Part shown: positions 9,470 through 18,255 of the stretch, piece by piece
How the letters are laid out: every line of letters starts with the position of its first letter
How positions within the stretch are numbered: position 1 is the first letter of the stretch
Source: Erythrobacter tepidarius
GTDB taxonomy: Bacteria; Pseudomonadota; Alphaproteobacteria; Sphingomonadales; Sphingomonadaceae
Assembly: GCF_002155695.1 (NCBI RefSeq)
Contig: NZ_MUYJ01000009.1
Coordinates: 62,001 to 126,000 of the forward strand
Reading direction: 5' to 3'
Length of the DNA: 64,000 bases
Notes under the pieces: model-generated
What the model was told of the DNA's origin: nothing
The model's input: the letters and a program-made list of their open reading frames with translations, nothing else
Databases searched by the model: none
Position numbers and translations under genes: made by a program

Positions 9470-9504
9470 CCAGCGCGTGACACGATTCGATTCTGGCGCG
9501 CTGG
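9470..9504. terminator. hairpin between convergent SDR and motB genes
   Basis: CCAGCGCG at 9470-9477 pairs exactly with CGCGCTGG at 9497-9504 across a 19-nt loop. It sits in the 110-bp space between two convergent genes. There is no clear T-tract, so it is only a weak candidate bidirectional terminator. Confidence 0.3.
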
Positions 9505-9516
9505 AAAACGGCGTGG

Positions 9517-10491
9517 CTAGGGCTCCTGCGGCCGGGCGGGGGTGACCTGCGCGGGGCGCTTGGTGATCGCTCCGGCTGCGGCGCTGCGCACGGGCCCGCT
9601 TCGTCCGCCGCCACCCGCTGCGCCGTCGAGCAACAGCAGCGAGATGCGGCGGTTCCTCGGATCAGCGGGATTTTCGGCGACAAGCGGCTCCGTGTCGGCC
9701 ACGCCCTCGATCCGGGCGATGCGCGTCATCGGCACGCCGCCCAGCACCAGCGCCTGCCGGGTGGCCTCGGCGCGGCCGGTCGAGAGCGACCAATTGTTCG
9801 CCGTGACCCCGCTGCGCCATGGCAGTGAATCCGTGTGGCCGCGCAGGATCAGCGGCGCGCGCTCGTCCGCGAGGGTCTCGGCCATGACCTCCAGCAGGCC
9901 GCGCGCTTGCTTGGTCAGGATCGTCGTGCCCAGTTCGAACATCGAGAAATCGGCATTGTCCATCAGGTCGATGCGGATCCCCTCGGGCGCGCGCATCACC
10001 CGCACCTGACGCGCAAGGTGCGAGAGCTGGCGGCGCTGGACCAGCTTTTTGTCGATCTTGTCCCGCAATTCCCTGAGCTTTTCGGAGTCGAGTTCACCGC
10101 GACCGCCGCCCTCCACCGGCCCGCCGGTGACCCCGCGCGGGATCGTGATCGCGCGCGTGCCGGTCTGACCCATGGCATTGGGATAGTTGTCGGCGTCGGT
10201 GATCGAGGATCCGCCCAGCAGCCCGTCCGAACCAGCGCTTTCCTGACGCAGCTTCACCAGCGTGGGCGTAAAATAATCGGCGATGCCCTTGCGCTGTTTT
10301 TCCTCGGTCGCACCCAGCAGCCACAGAAGCAGGAAAAAGGCCATCATTGCGGTGACGAAGTCGGCATAGGCGACTTTCCACGCCCCACCGTGGTGCCCGC
10401 CCGCGACGATGGTCACTTTCCTGACGATGATCGGCGCCGGAAGCGTGGCCGCCGCGCCCTCGCCGGATTGAGTGGGATCGGACAGGGCCAT
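9517..10491 (-). CDS. motB: flagellar stator protein MotB
   Basis: 324-residue inner-membrane stator subunit that anchors the motor to peptidoglycan and carries the proton-binding aspartate. The cytoplasmic tail is followed by the single membrane span VAYADFVTAMMAFFLLLWLL with Asp44. The plug/linker follows, then a C-terminal OmpA-like peptidoglycan-binding domain (about 190-290) with LILRGHTDSLPW and the NNWSLSTGRAEATRQAL helix. It is the last gene of the flgBCDEFGHIJKL-motAB operon, 9 nt after motA. Convergent with the SDR gene. Confidence 0.95.
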   Translation of the reverse strand: MALSDPTQSGEGAAATLPAPIIVRKVTIVAGGHHGGAWKVAYADFVTAMMAFFLLLWLLGATEEKQRKGIADYFTPTLVKLRQESAGSDGLLGGSSITDADNYPNAMGQTGTRAITIPRGVTGGPVEGGGRGELDSEKLRELRDKIDKKLVQRRQLSHLARQVRVMRAPEGIRIDLMDNADFSMFELGTTILTKQARGLLEVMAETLADERAPLILRGHTDSLPWRSGVTANNWSLSTGRAEATRQALVLGGVPMTRIARIEGVADTEPLVAENPADPRNRRISLLLLDGAAGGGGRSGPVRSAAAGAITKRPAQVTPARPQEP

Positions 10492-10500
10492 CGTGCCGCC

Positions 10501-11364
10501 CTAGCGCCCGCGCATCATGTCGAGCAGATCGGTCAGCTTCGGGCGATGCGCGGGCGGCAGGCCCGAGCGCGCGGCCTCCAGCACCAACGGCTGCGGATAG
10601 CCGTGCAGGTTCGCGATGATCACCTGCTTGATCGAATGGAAGATCTGCTGGTCATGGGTGTTGATCTGCCTGAGCCTGCTGCCCAGCGGCGAGGCGAAGC
10701 CATAGGCGAGCAGCACGCCGAGGAACGTCCCCACCAGCGCCGAACCGATCATGTGGCCGAGGATCTCGGGCGGCTTGTCGATCGCGCCCATGGTCTTGAT
10801 GATCCCCAGCACCGCTGCGACGATCCCCAGCGCGGGCAGCGCGTCAGCGAGCGACTGGATCATGTGCGCCGGTTCGTCCAACTCGTGCAGCTGGGTCTTG
10901 ATTGCATTGTCGATCACCTCTTCCACCGCATGGGTATCGAGCGTGCCGGATGAGACCACTATCAGCGTCAAGGGATCGCAGATCATCGCCGTCACGGCGG
11001 GATCTTTCTGCAAGCGCGGATATTCGGAGAAGATCGCCGAGGAACCCGGCTCGGTGACATGGCTTTCGAGCGCCACGGCCCCTTCGGCACGCAGCAGCTT
11101 CATCAGCTTCGATGTCAGCGCGATCGCATCGATGTGATCCGCATCGGTGTATTTCGGCCCTTTGAATACCTTGACCAGACCTGCACCCAGCAGTTTGATT
11201 TCGTGCATCGAATTGCCGATCACCGTCGCACCGACCGCGGCACCGCCGATCATCATGAATTCGAACGGCAAGGCCGCCAGCACCGGGCCGATCGCGCCCC
11301 CCGCAAGCAGGAAGCCGCCGAACACCATCACCAGCAGCACGACAATTCCGATGGCTACGAACAC
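10501..11364 (-). CDS. motA: flagellar stator protein MotA
   Basis: 287-residue four-span membrane protein that forms the proton channel with MotB and contacts FliG in the rotor. It starts with a GTG (MFVAIGIVVLLVMVFGGFLL). The conserved third/fourth-span region is ALPALGIVAAVLGIIKTM and HMIGSALVGTFLGVLLAYGF. The charged cytoplasmic loop lies between spans two and three. It follows flgL after a 24-nt gap and precedes motB by 9 nt, at the distal end of the flagellar operon. Confidence 0.95.
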   Translation of the reverse strand: MFVAIGIVVLLVMVFGGFLLAGGAIGPVLAALPFEFMMIGGAAVGATVIGNSMHEIKLLGAGLVKVFKGPKYTDADHIDAIALTSKLMKLLRAEGAVALESHVTEPGSSAIFSEYPRLQKDPAVTAMICDPLTLIVVSSGTLDTHAVEEVIDNAIKTQLHELDEPAHMIQSLADALPALGIVAAVLGIIKTMGAIDKPPEILGHMIGSALVGTFLGVLLAYGFASPLGSRLRQINTHDQQIFHSIKQVIIANLHGYPQPLVLEAARSGLPPAHRPKLTDLLDMMRGR

Positions 11365-11388
11365 GTGTGACTTCTCCCTTGCAACCTG

Positions 11389-12309
11389 TCAGCGCAGCGC
11401 GTTGAACAGCGAGAGCGAACTCACCCGCGCGAAGGCGGCCTGGCTCGCCTCGAGTGCGGTGAGCGATTGCTGGAGCCGCGCGATCGCTTCGGCGATCTCG
11501 GTATCGCCCACCCGGCTGCGGCGCTCGGCCAGCGTCACGCCGCGATCGGCCTGCTGCTCCTGCACCTGTTCGACCCACGCCATGCGGGTGCCGAGGATCG
11601 TCTGCGCGCGACTGGTGGTATCAAGCGCGGCATCGATCCCCTCTAACGCGGCGAGCGCAGCCCCGGCCGGATCGGGCGAGCCGCCATTGAGGGCCGCGAC
11701 GAGTCCGCCAAGCACGGCAAAAGCGCTGGTGGGCATTCCGCCTGACACGAATTCGAACACCTCGCTGCCGGGCAGGCCGCGCTCGATCGCTGTGCCAGGT
11801 GCAACCGGCACCGCCCCGCTTTCGGGCGTACCGGCATAGCTGACATTGCCGGAGCCATCCCGGACAAAGGCCGGATCAGAGGACTGGCCGGCAAACAGCG
11901 GCTCACCCGTCAGCGTCGTGCCATTGGCGCGGCTGAACAGCTCCTCGTTGAGCTGCTGGAGTTCGAAGGCGATCGCCCGCCGCCCGTCCGCGCCGGTGGG
12001 GGTGCTGGCCGCCTGTACTGCCAGCTCGCGCGCGCGCTGGAGCAGTGCCGTGACGGCTTCGACTTCGGTCGAGGCAGCGGCCAGATCTTCTCCGAGCCGC
12101 GCGGCATTTTCGCGTTCCATGGCGGCCAGCGCATCGCGCCGCGCGAGGCTGCGCAGTTGCGCGGCAGCGGCGGGATCGTCCGAGCCGCGTTCGAGGCGCT
12201 GGCCAGTGGCGATCTGCGTTCGGGTGCGTTCGATTGCCCCGCGCAGCTCGGCCATCTGGGCGAGCGAGCGGTTGAAGAAGGATACGGTCGAAGTGCTGAC
12301 GAAACTCAT
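11389..12309 (-). CDS. flgL: flagellar hook-filament junction protein FlgL
   Basis: 306-residue flagellin-like junction protein exported through the flagellar type III apparatus and placed between FlgK and the filament. The N-terminal helical D0/D1 part starts MSFVSTSTVSFFNRSLAQMA and has ELRGAIERTRTQIATGQRLE. The C-terminal helix is LQQSLTALEASQAAFARVSS followed by LSLFNALR. It has a flagellin-like domain and no signal peptide, as expected. It lies 16 nt after flgK in the same operon. Confidence 0.93.
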   Translation of the reverse strand: MSFVSTSTVSFFNRSLAQMAELRGAIERTRTQIATGQRLERGSDDPAAAAQLRSLARRDALAAMERENAARLGEDLAAASTEVEAVTALLQRARELAVQAASTPTGADGRRAIAFELQQLNEELFSRANGTTLTGEPLFAGQSSDPAFVRDGSGNVSYAGTPESGAVPVAPGTAIERGLPGSEVFEFVSGGMPTSAFAVLGGLVAALNGGSPDPAGAALAALEGIDAALDTTSRAQTILGTRMAWVEQVQEQQADRGVTLAERRSRVGDTEIAEAIARLQQSLTALEASQAAFARVSSLSLFNALR

Positions 12310-12325
12310 GGCGCGCGGCTCCCGA

Positions 12326-13669
12326 TCACCTGAGGCCCAGCAGGGTGTCGAAGATTTCGGTGGCGACCTGGATCACCCGGCTGTTGGCCTCGAAGGCCTG
12401 TTGCAGCCGCACCAGATTGGCGGCCTCGGTATCGAGATCGACCCCGGTCTCGCGCAGCAGCTCGGCCTCGGCGCTGGCCGCGACGACGCCGAGGCCTTCG
12501 CGGCGCGTGTCGAGCGCGGCGACGCGGCTGGAGAGCCCCAGCAGCAGCGCGTCGGCTCCGGCGGCGGGACCGGTTTCGGCCCCGAGCGCCCCGAGCAGCG
12601 CGCCAAGATTGGCGGTATCGCGGCTGCCTGCGGGCGCCCCTGCGGGTGCTGTGGCAAGCCCTTCGGCCGTCGTCAGCGCAAGGTCGATATCGGCCGCGCC
12701 CGAACCGGAAAAAAATTGCCCGCCCGGGTTGCCGGCCGCGTCCACGCCCGCGGCTTGGGCGGCATTGGCGATGGCGATCACCGAAGCGGCGAGGCCATCG
12801 ATCCCGCCCTGGAGCCTGGCCATCTCCGTCAGCGCCGCCGCGCGTCCGGCCATGGCCCCGCCCGCAGGGGCAAAGGGGGTGCCGCCCAGATCGAAGGCAA
12901 GCGTGCCGTCAGGATCGAGACCGAGGGCAATGTTTGCAGCCACGCCGCCGGTCACCAGCGCGACTGCCGGAACGCCATCGATGATGACATCGGCGGTGCC
13001 GTTGGGGTTGATGGTGGTGGCGATGCCAAACTGTTCGGCCAGCCCGCGCAGCGCCTTGTCGCGCGCATCGAGCAGCGCCGCGTGCCCCGCCGTGCCCTCG
13101 CGCGCGGCAACCAGCTTGCGGTTGACCTCGGCCAAATCGGCGGCGCGTGCGTTGACGCTCAGCACTCCGGCCGCCGCCTCGGCCTGCACGAGGCTGCGGG
13201 CATTGGCGAGCGTGCCGCTGGCGACGCGGAAATTGCCCGCCATCTGGCGCGCGCTTTCGAGCGCGGCAATCCGCAGCGCAGGTTCGAGCGGATTGCCTTC
13301 CAGCCGAGTGAGCGCAGCTTCGAATTCAACGAGTCCGGTGAACAATCCTGATGTTTCAAGCGCGCTCTCGGCCTCGCGCAGGGCGAAGAATTCGGCTTCG
13401 GCTGCGGCCAAAGCCGCGGAGGCATCGCGCGCTTGGCGCTGCACCAGCGCGCTTTCGGCGCGTATGACCACGCCGGGACGGATGCCGCCGAGCGAATCCG
13501 CCGAGGCGCCGATGCCGATATTGCCGGTCATCACCAGCTCGCCCTGGGTCAACGTGCGCCGCGAATAGTCAGGGTTGACCGCATTGGCGATGTTCTGCGC
13601 GGTCAGCTCGAGGCTGAGGCGAGATGCGGTGAGGCCCGAGCGGCCGATGGTGAAGATCGCAGAAGGCAT
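12326..13669 (-). CDS. flgK: flagellar hook-associated protein FlgK
   Basis: 447-residue HAP1 protein that caps the hook and joins it to FlgL. The N-terminus has the rod/hook-type motif SRLSLELTAQNIANAVNPDY (about residues 17-36). The C-terminus ANLVRLQQAFEANSRVIQVA (close to the end) is the conserved terminal helix of axial proteins. Its ATG shares one base with the TAA of flgJ, indicating translational coupling. Alanine-rich central domain. Shorter than the enteric FlgK (about 547) but within the alphaproteobacterial range. Confidence 0.93.
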   Translation of the reverse strand: MPSAIFTIGRSGLTASRLSLELTAQNIANAVNPDYSRRTLTQGELVMTGNIGIGASADSLGGIRPGVVIRAESALVQRQARDASAALAAAEAEFFALREAESALETSGLFTGLVEFEAALTRLEGNPLEPALRIAALESARQMAGNFRVASGTLANARSLVQAEAAAGVLSVNARAADLAEVNRKLVAAREGTAGHAALLDARDKALRGLAEQFGIATTINPNGTADVIIDGVPAVALVTGGVAANIALGLDPDGTLAFDLGGTPFAPAGGAMAGRAAALTEMARLQGGIDGLAASVIAIANAAQAAGVDAAGNPGGQFFSGSGAADIDLALTTAEGLATAPAGAPAGSRDTANLGALLGALGAETGPAAGADALLLGLSSRVAALDTRREGLGVVAASAEAELLRETGVDLDTEAANLVRLQQAFEANSRVIQVATEIFDTLLGLR

Positions 13670-13986
13670 TAACCGTCACCCCTGGCAGGAAGATATTGCG
13701 CGAGGCTCGCCTCGATACTGCGGGCAAATCCGAAGGCGCCGCTGGCGGCGGCGAGATCGGCAAAGTGTTCGTCGCGCATCGCCTCGAACTGCTGCATCCC
13801 CCCGCCGGTGAGCGGGGTTTCCTCGGCGAAGCTGGCCGCGCGCGCGCTGGCGAGCAGCGTGCGGATCATGATCGCCTCGAAGCCTTCCGCGGCCTTACGC
13901 AGCTCGGCGCGCTCTGGCGAGAGCGCCGAGCTGCTTGCGGGGCCAAGCGCACGAGAAACGGGGAGGGAGGCGAACAGGCCGGTCAT
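13669..13986 (-). CDS. flgJ: flagellar rod-binding protein FlgJ (N-terminal domain only)
   Basis: 105-residue protein matching the rod-chaperone (Rod-binding) domain of FlgJ, with ELRKAAEGFEAIMIRTLLAS and the conserved TGGGMQQFEAMRDEHFADLA. It has no muramidase domain; enteric FlgJ is about 313 residues. A separate SLT-type transglycosylase gene at 23363 probably supplies the peptidoglycan-opening activity. The ATG overlaps the stop of flgI by 4 nt and its own stop overlaps the flgK start. Confidence 0.9.
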   Translation of the reverse strand: MTGLFASLPVSRALGPASSSALSPERAELRKAAEGFEAIMIRTLLASARAASFAEETPLTGGGMQQFEAMRDEHFADLAAASGAFGFARSIEASLAQYLPARGDG

Positions 13987-15098
13987 AGCACCACCATTTC
14001 GGCCTGCAACGCGCCTGCCTGCTTGAGGCTTTCGAGGATCACCACCAGATCGGACGCGCCGACGCCCAGCAGGTTGAGCGCATCGACGATCTCGGAGAGC
14101 GAGGCTGCACCGGGCATGTAGGCAACCCTTTGGGCGGTTTCCTCTACGGTGATGTCGGTCGCCTCCTCCACCACGGTCTGACCGCGGCTGAAGGGGGCGG
14201 GCTGCACCACCACCGGGTTCTCCTCGATCCGGATCACCAGCTTGCCGTGGCTCACCGCGGCAGGCGAGAGTTGCACCGCATCATTGATCACCACCGTGCC
14301 GGTGCGGCTGTTGACGATCACCCGCGCCGCGACGGGTGCGGGGGTGACGGCGAGCATCTCGATCTCGGCCATCACCGCCGAACGCGGATCATTGCCCTGC
14401 GGCAGGGCGAGTTCGATGCTCACCCCGTCGGCGATGGTGGCAATGCCCGGATAGCGCGCGTTGATCGCATCGCGGACGCGCGCAGCGGTGAGAAAATCGG
14501 CCTGGTGCAGGTTGAAGCGCAAGGTGGGGGACTGATCAAACCCGGTTGATACCGCGCGCTCGACCGTGGCCCCACCGGCGATCCGGCCAACGGTTGCGAC
14601 ATTGACCGAGACCTGCGAGCCGTCGCGCCCGGTGACGCCAAGCCCGCCGACGGCGACATTGCCCTGCGCCATGGCATAGATCTGCCCGTCCGCGCCATAA
14701 AGCGGGGTGAGGATCAGCGCCCCGCCCCGAAGGCTCAGCGCCTGACCCAGCGTCGAAACGGTGATGTCGATCCGCTGCCCCGGCTTGGCGAAGGGCGGCA
14801 ATTCAGCGGTGACGATCACCGCGGCGGCATTGCGCAGGATCGGGCTGATCCCGGGCGGCAATTGCAGCCCGAGCCGGCCCGAGACGCCCTTCATAGCCTC
14901 GGTCACATATTGCAGGTTGTTATCGCCCGTGCCCTGAAGGCCGACGACAACGCCGTAGCCGGTCAGCTGGTTGGCGCGCAGCCCCTCGAACTGGCCGAGG
15001 TCGCGGATGCGCTCGGCCGCGGCAGGCGCGGGGACCTGCCCGGCGATCATCGCGATCAGCAGGTAGAGGATCGGGGCGAGGATGCGGATGCGGTTCAT
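13983..15098 (-). CDS. flgI: flagellar P-ring protein FlgI
   Basis: 371-residue periplasmic P-ring subunit that surrounds the rod in the peptidoglycan layer. The Sec signal peptide is MNRIRILAPILYLLIAMIAG, with cleavage near APAAAERIRDLG. The conserved mature start is RIRDLGQFEGLRANQLTGYG, and VVGLQGTGDNN follows. The C-terminus ends in LVVILESLKQAGALQAEMVV. I chose ATG 15098 because it gives this signal peptide; a longer in-frame reading runs back into flgH and is not credible. It lies 14 nt after flgH in the operon. Confidence 0.95.
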   Translation of the reverse strand: MNRIRILAPILYLLIAMIAGQVPAPAAAERIRDLGQFEGLRANQLTGYGVVVGLQGTGDNNLQYVTEAMKGVSGRLGLQLPPGISPILRNAAAVIVTAELPPFAKPGQRIDITVSTLGQALSLRGGALILTPLYGADGQIYAMAQGNVAVGGLGVTGRDGSQVSVNVATVGRIAGGATVERAVSTGFDQSPTLRFNLHQADFLTAARVRDAINARYPGIATIADGVSIELALPQGNDPRSAVMAEIEMLAVTPAPVAARVIVNSRTGTVVINDAVQLSPAAVSHGKLVIRIEENPVVVQPAPFSRGQTVVEEATDITVEETAQRVAYMPGAASLSEIVDALNLLGVGASDLVVILESLKQAGALQAEMVVL

Positions 15099-15112
15099 GG
15101 GTTGCGGCTCCC

Positions 15113-15832
15113 TCAGAACGGCGAGATCATGTTGAAGAAGCGGCTGAGCCAGCCCGGACGGCTCGCCTGCTGCACCGCACCCTTGCCCGAATAGATGATC
15201 CGCGCATTGGCGACCTGCGAGGAGGCGAGGCGGTTGTCGGCGTCGATGTCGATCAGGCGGATGCGTCCGGCGAACTGCACCCATTCATCGCCCTGACTGA
15301 ACATCATCTGCTTTTCTCCGACCACTTCGGCGGTGCCGTTGGGGTATATCGCGGCGATGGTCACCGCGACGGCACCGTTGAGGCGGCTTTGCTGCGCGGC
15401 ATTGCCCCCACCACTGAACGACCCTTCGGCCGCGGCTTTAAGGGCTTCGGGGTTGAGGAAATCGAGCGGGCCAGCGGCAGGCGGCGTGATTCCGAAGCTG
15501 CCCGAGCGGTTGGTGGCGCCCGAGGTGCTCTTGGTGGTGGTGGTCGCCTCGGTGAGGATGATCGTCACCATGTCCCCGAGCTGGCGCGCGCGGGTGCCGG
15601 TGACGAGTCCGGCATAGCCGCTGCCAGCCTGGAAGATCGCGCCTGGGCTTGTCGCTGGAGCCACCGGCCGAGGCCCGACGACCAGCAGCGGATCCCCCGC
15701 ACTTGCGGCCACCAGCGGCGCGCCGGGCGGCGGCGGGGCGGCAAAGCCGGCCTGCGGCCCCGGCCCACCCAACCCGGCGCAGGCGGCAAGCCCCGGCACA
15801 GCGACAAGGAGGCAAAGATTTCGGCCCTGCAT
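15113..15832 (-). CDS. flgH: flagellar L-ring lipoprotein FlgH
   Basis: 239-residue outer-membrane lipoprotein that forms the L-ring. Its signal sequence ends with lipobox GLAAC, the lipidated Cys18, if translation starts at the second of two adjacent ATGs (15832). An AGGG lies five bases before it; the first ATG (15835) or an upstream GTG (15844) are alternatives. Conserved family segments include QLGDMVTIILTEATTTTKST and YPNGTAEVVGEKQMMFSQGD, and the C-terminal beta-rich part SSQVANARIIYSGKGAVQQ. It follows flgG directly. Confidence 0.93.
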   Translation of the reverse strand: MQGRNLCLLVAVPGLAACAGLGGPGPQAGFAAPPPPGAPLVAASAGDPLLVVGPRPVAPATSPGAIFQAGSGYAGLVTGTRARQLGDMVTIILTEATTTTKSTSGATNRSGSFGITPPAAGPLDFLNPEALKAAAEGSFSGGGNAAQQSRLNGAVAVTIAAIYPNGTAEVVGEKQMMFSQGDEWVQFAGRIRLIDIDADNRLASSQVANARIIYSGKGAVQQASRPGWLSRFFNMISPF

Positions 15833-15840
15833 CATGTCCC

Positions 15841-16632
15841 TCACAGCGTCTGGTTGGCGTTGCGCAGCATCTCGTCGACCGCGCTCACCATCTTGGAATT
15901 GATCTCGTAGGCGCGCTGGGCCTCGATCATCTCGACCAGCTCCTCGACCACGTTGACGTTCGATTGTTCGAGCATCCCCTGACGGATCTGCCCGCGCCCG
16001 TTCTCGCCCGCAAAGCCCAGCTCCGCAGGGCCGCTCGCGGCGGTTTCGACGAGGAAGTTGTCGCCGATCGCGCGCAGACCCGCCGGGTTGACGAAGCTCG
16101 CCACGGTCAGCTGGCCGAGCAGCGTCGGCGCGGCATCGCCGGGGGTCAGCGCGCTCACCGTGCCGTCAGGGGCGATGGTGATCGATTGCGCGCCGGCCGG
16201 GATCTGGAGCGGCGGCTGGAGCGCATAGCCCTGCGCGGTGACCAGTGTGCCATCGTTCGAGAGGGTGAAATTGCCCGCACGGGTAAAGCCCATCTGCCCG
16301 CCCGGCGGCAGCTCGACCTGGAAATAGCCGGGGCCATCGAGCGCCAGATCGAGCGGGTTGGCGGTGTTGTTGAGCGTTCCCTGCGCTTCGATCCGGGTGG
16401 TGCCCAGCAACTGCACCCCGGTGCCGAGATTGAGACCAACGGCAAAGGCGGTCTGTCCGGTGGATTGCTGTCCGGCGACACGCTGCTCCTGATAGGCGAG
16501 CGTGGCGAAGTCCGCGCGGTCGCGCTTGAAGCCAGTGGTGCCGATATTGGCGAGGTTGTTGGCGATCACGCGCATCCGTGCGTCCTGGGCCTCAAGGCCG
16601 GTGCGGGCGACGTGCAGGGCGGAGGTGGGCAT
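15841..16632 (-). CDS. flgG: flagellar distal rod protein FlgG
   Basis: 263-residue distal rod subunit exported by the flagellar type III apparatus. The N-terminal motif RMRVIANNLANIGTTGFKRD and C-terminal EMIEAQRAYEINSKMVSAVD are textbook FlgG. Length equals that of most FlgG proteins (about 260). It lies between flgF and flgH in the operon with short gaps. Confidence 0.96.
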   Translation of the reverse strand: MPTSALHVARTGLEAQDARMRVIANNLANIGTTGFKRDRADFATLAYQEQRVAGQQSTGQTAFAVGLNLGTGVQLLGTTRIEAQGTLNNTANPLDLALDGPGYFQVELPPGGQMGFTRAGNFTLSNDGTLVTAQGYALQPPLQIPAGAQSITIAPDGTVSALTPGDAAPTLLGQLTVASFVNPAGLRAIGDNFLVETAASGPAELGFAGENGRGQIRQGMLEQSNVNVVEELVEMIEAQRAYEINSKMVSAVDEMLRNANQTL

Positions 16633-16657
16633 GGGCGTTCTCCTGTCAGGTCAAAGG

Positions 16658-17404
16658 TCAGCGCAGCGTCATCAGGCTGCTGGAGGCTTCATCGAGTTCG
16701 CCCGCGGTGGCGATGATCTTGGCGCGCTGTTCGAAGGCGCGTTGGGCCTCGATCATCTGCACAAGCGTGTCGGCGGTCTCGACATTGGACATCTCGAGCG
16801 CGCCGGGTTTCAGCCGCGCGGTCGGATCGGGGGGCAGGACGCCGCCACCCGGCACCTTGAGGAAGCTGTCGATGCCCTTGGCGAGCGGGCTGCCCTCGGG
16901 ATCGACCAGCCGCAGCTTGTCGATCGCCTCGGCGGGCGCGTTGGGGGCTGCCGGATCGCGCGCCATGATCGTCCCGTCGGCAGCAATCGTGATGCTGAAC
17001 CCGGGCGGCACGGTGATCGGGGCGCCGCTTTCGCCCAGCACGGCCAAGCCCTCGCCATTCTCGATCACGCCCGAGGCTGCAACCTTCAGATCGCCGCGGC
17101 GGGAATAGACTTCCCCCTGCCGGTCGGGCGCCTGGAAGGCGAGCAGCGCCCTGCCTTCGAGCGCGACGTCGAGCGGATTGCCGGTCGGCACCGTGCGACC
17201 TGCGCGCATGTCCGCGCCGCGCACATTGCCGCGCGCCATCGCGCGGGCTTCGAGCGAGCCGTCCTTGAGCGTCGCCGGAGTGACCGCGAAGACTTCCTGG
17301 CGAAAGCCCGGCGTGCTGGCGTTGGCGAGATTGTTCGCCACGACTCGCTGCCGGTCCATCGCCGCGTTCATCGCGGTCATGGCGGTATAGATCAGCCGGT
17401 CCAT
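16658..17404 (-). CDS. flgF: flagellar proximal rod protein FlgF
   Basis: 248-residue rod protein. It starts MDRLIYTAMTAMNAAMDRQR and has the axial-family motif VVANNLANASTPGFRQEVFA near residue 21. The C-terminal segment is MIEAQRAFEQRAKIIATAGE. The central part carries the FlgE/F/G beta-domain. It lies 6 nt downstream of flgE and 25 nt upstream of flgG. Confidence 0.94.
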   Translation of the reverse strand: MDRLIYTAMTAMNAAMDRQRVVANNLANASTPGFRQEVFAVTPATLKDGSLEARAMARGNVRGADMRAGRTVPTGNPLDVALEGRALLAFQAPDRQGEVYSRRGDLKVAASGVIENGEGLAVLGESGAPITVPPGFSITIAADGTIMARDPAAPNAPAEAIDKLRLVDPEGSPLAKGIDSFLKVPGGGVLPPDPTARLKPGALEMSNVETADTLVQMIEAQRAFEQRAKIIATAGELDEASSSLMTLR

Positions 17405-17410
17405 CGAGGA

Positions 17411-18226
17411 TTACTGCTGCCGCAGGTTGATGACCGTGGTGGAGATCTGGGTCGCCGTGTCGATCGCGCGGGCGTTGGCCTGGAAGTTGCGCTGCGCCGT
17501 GAGCAGCGCGACCATCTCCTCGGCCAGATCGACATTCGAGCGTTCGAGCGCCCCGCTGATCATCTCGCCATTGTTGCCGATGCCGGGATTGCCGAAAATC
17601 GGCGGGCCGGATTCACCCGAGGCCTGCCACTTGGTCTGGCCGATCGCGCGCAGGCCACCGGTCGCGGCGAAGGTGGCAAGCGCGATTTGGCCGACCGGGG
17701 TCGTGGTGCCGTCGGCATAGGCCGCTCTGACGATCCCGCGGTTGTCGATCGTGACATTCGCCAGCGCCAAGCCCGATCCGTTGGTGAGCGGCACGACCAC
17801 GCTGGCCGGCACCGTCGAGGTCGGCACGCCCGCCCCGTCCACGGGAAAGGCCTGCAGCCGGTTGCCGCCGGAATCCTGCAACTCGCCATTGGCACGCAGC
17901 TGGAAATTGCCATTGCGGGTGAAGCTGAGATCACCCGACAGGGGGTTTTCGAGCGCGAAGAAGCCGTCACCGTCGATCGCGACATCGAGGCTGCGGCCAG
18001 TCTGTTCGAGCGGGCCAAGCGCGAAGTCCTGGGTGATTGCCGCCACGGTAGCGCCTATGCCCGGCGTGCGGCGCGGATCGCTCGGCGCGCCGCTGGCGAC
18101 GAGATCGGCGAATTGCGCCGAGCTCTTCTTGAAGCCCACGGTTTCCGCATTGGCGATATTGTGGGCAATCACCCGCAGGTCGGTGTCGGCGTTCTTAAGG
18201 CCGCTGAGGGAGGTGTAGAAAGACAT
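17411..18226 (-). CDS. flgE: flagellar hook protein FlgE (short form)
   Basis: 271-residue hook subunit. The N-terminus is MSFYTSLSGLKNADTDLRVI followed by AHNIANAETVGFKKSSAQFA. The C-terminus VALLTAQRNFQANARAIDTA and TQISTTVINLRQQ is typical of FlgE. At 271 residues it is shorter than the roughly 400-residue enteric FlgE, so an outer domain (D2) is reduced or absent. It is placed between flgD and flgF as in all flg operons. Confidence 0.9.
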   Translation of the reverse strand: MSFYTSLSGLKNADTDLRVIAHNIANAETVGFKKSSAQFADLVASGAPSDPRRTPGIGATVAAITQDFALGPLEQTGRSLDVAIDGDGFFALENPLSGDLSFTRNGNFQLRANGELQDSGGNRLQAFPVDGAGVPTSTVPASVVVPLTNGSGLALANVTIDNRGIVRAAYADGTTTPVGQIALATFAATGGLRAIGQTKWQASGESGPPIFGNPGIGNNGEMISGALERSNVDLAEEMVALLTAQRNFQANARAIDTATQISTTVINLRQQ

Positions 18227-18255
18227 GGCTGGTTGATCCTTGTGTTGGCAATGGG

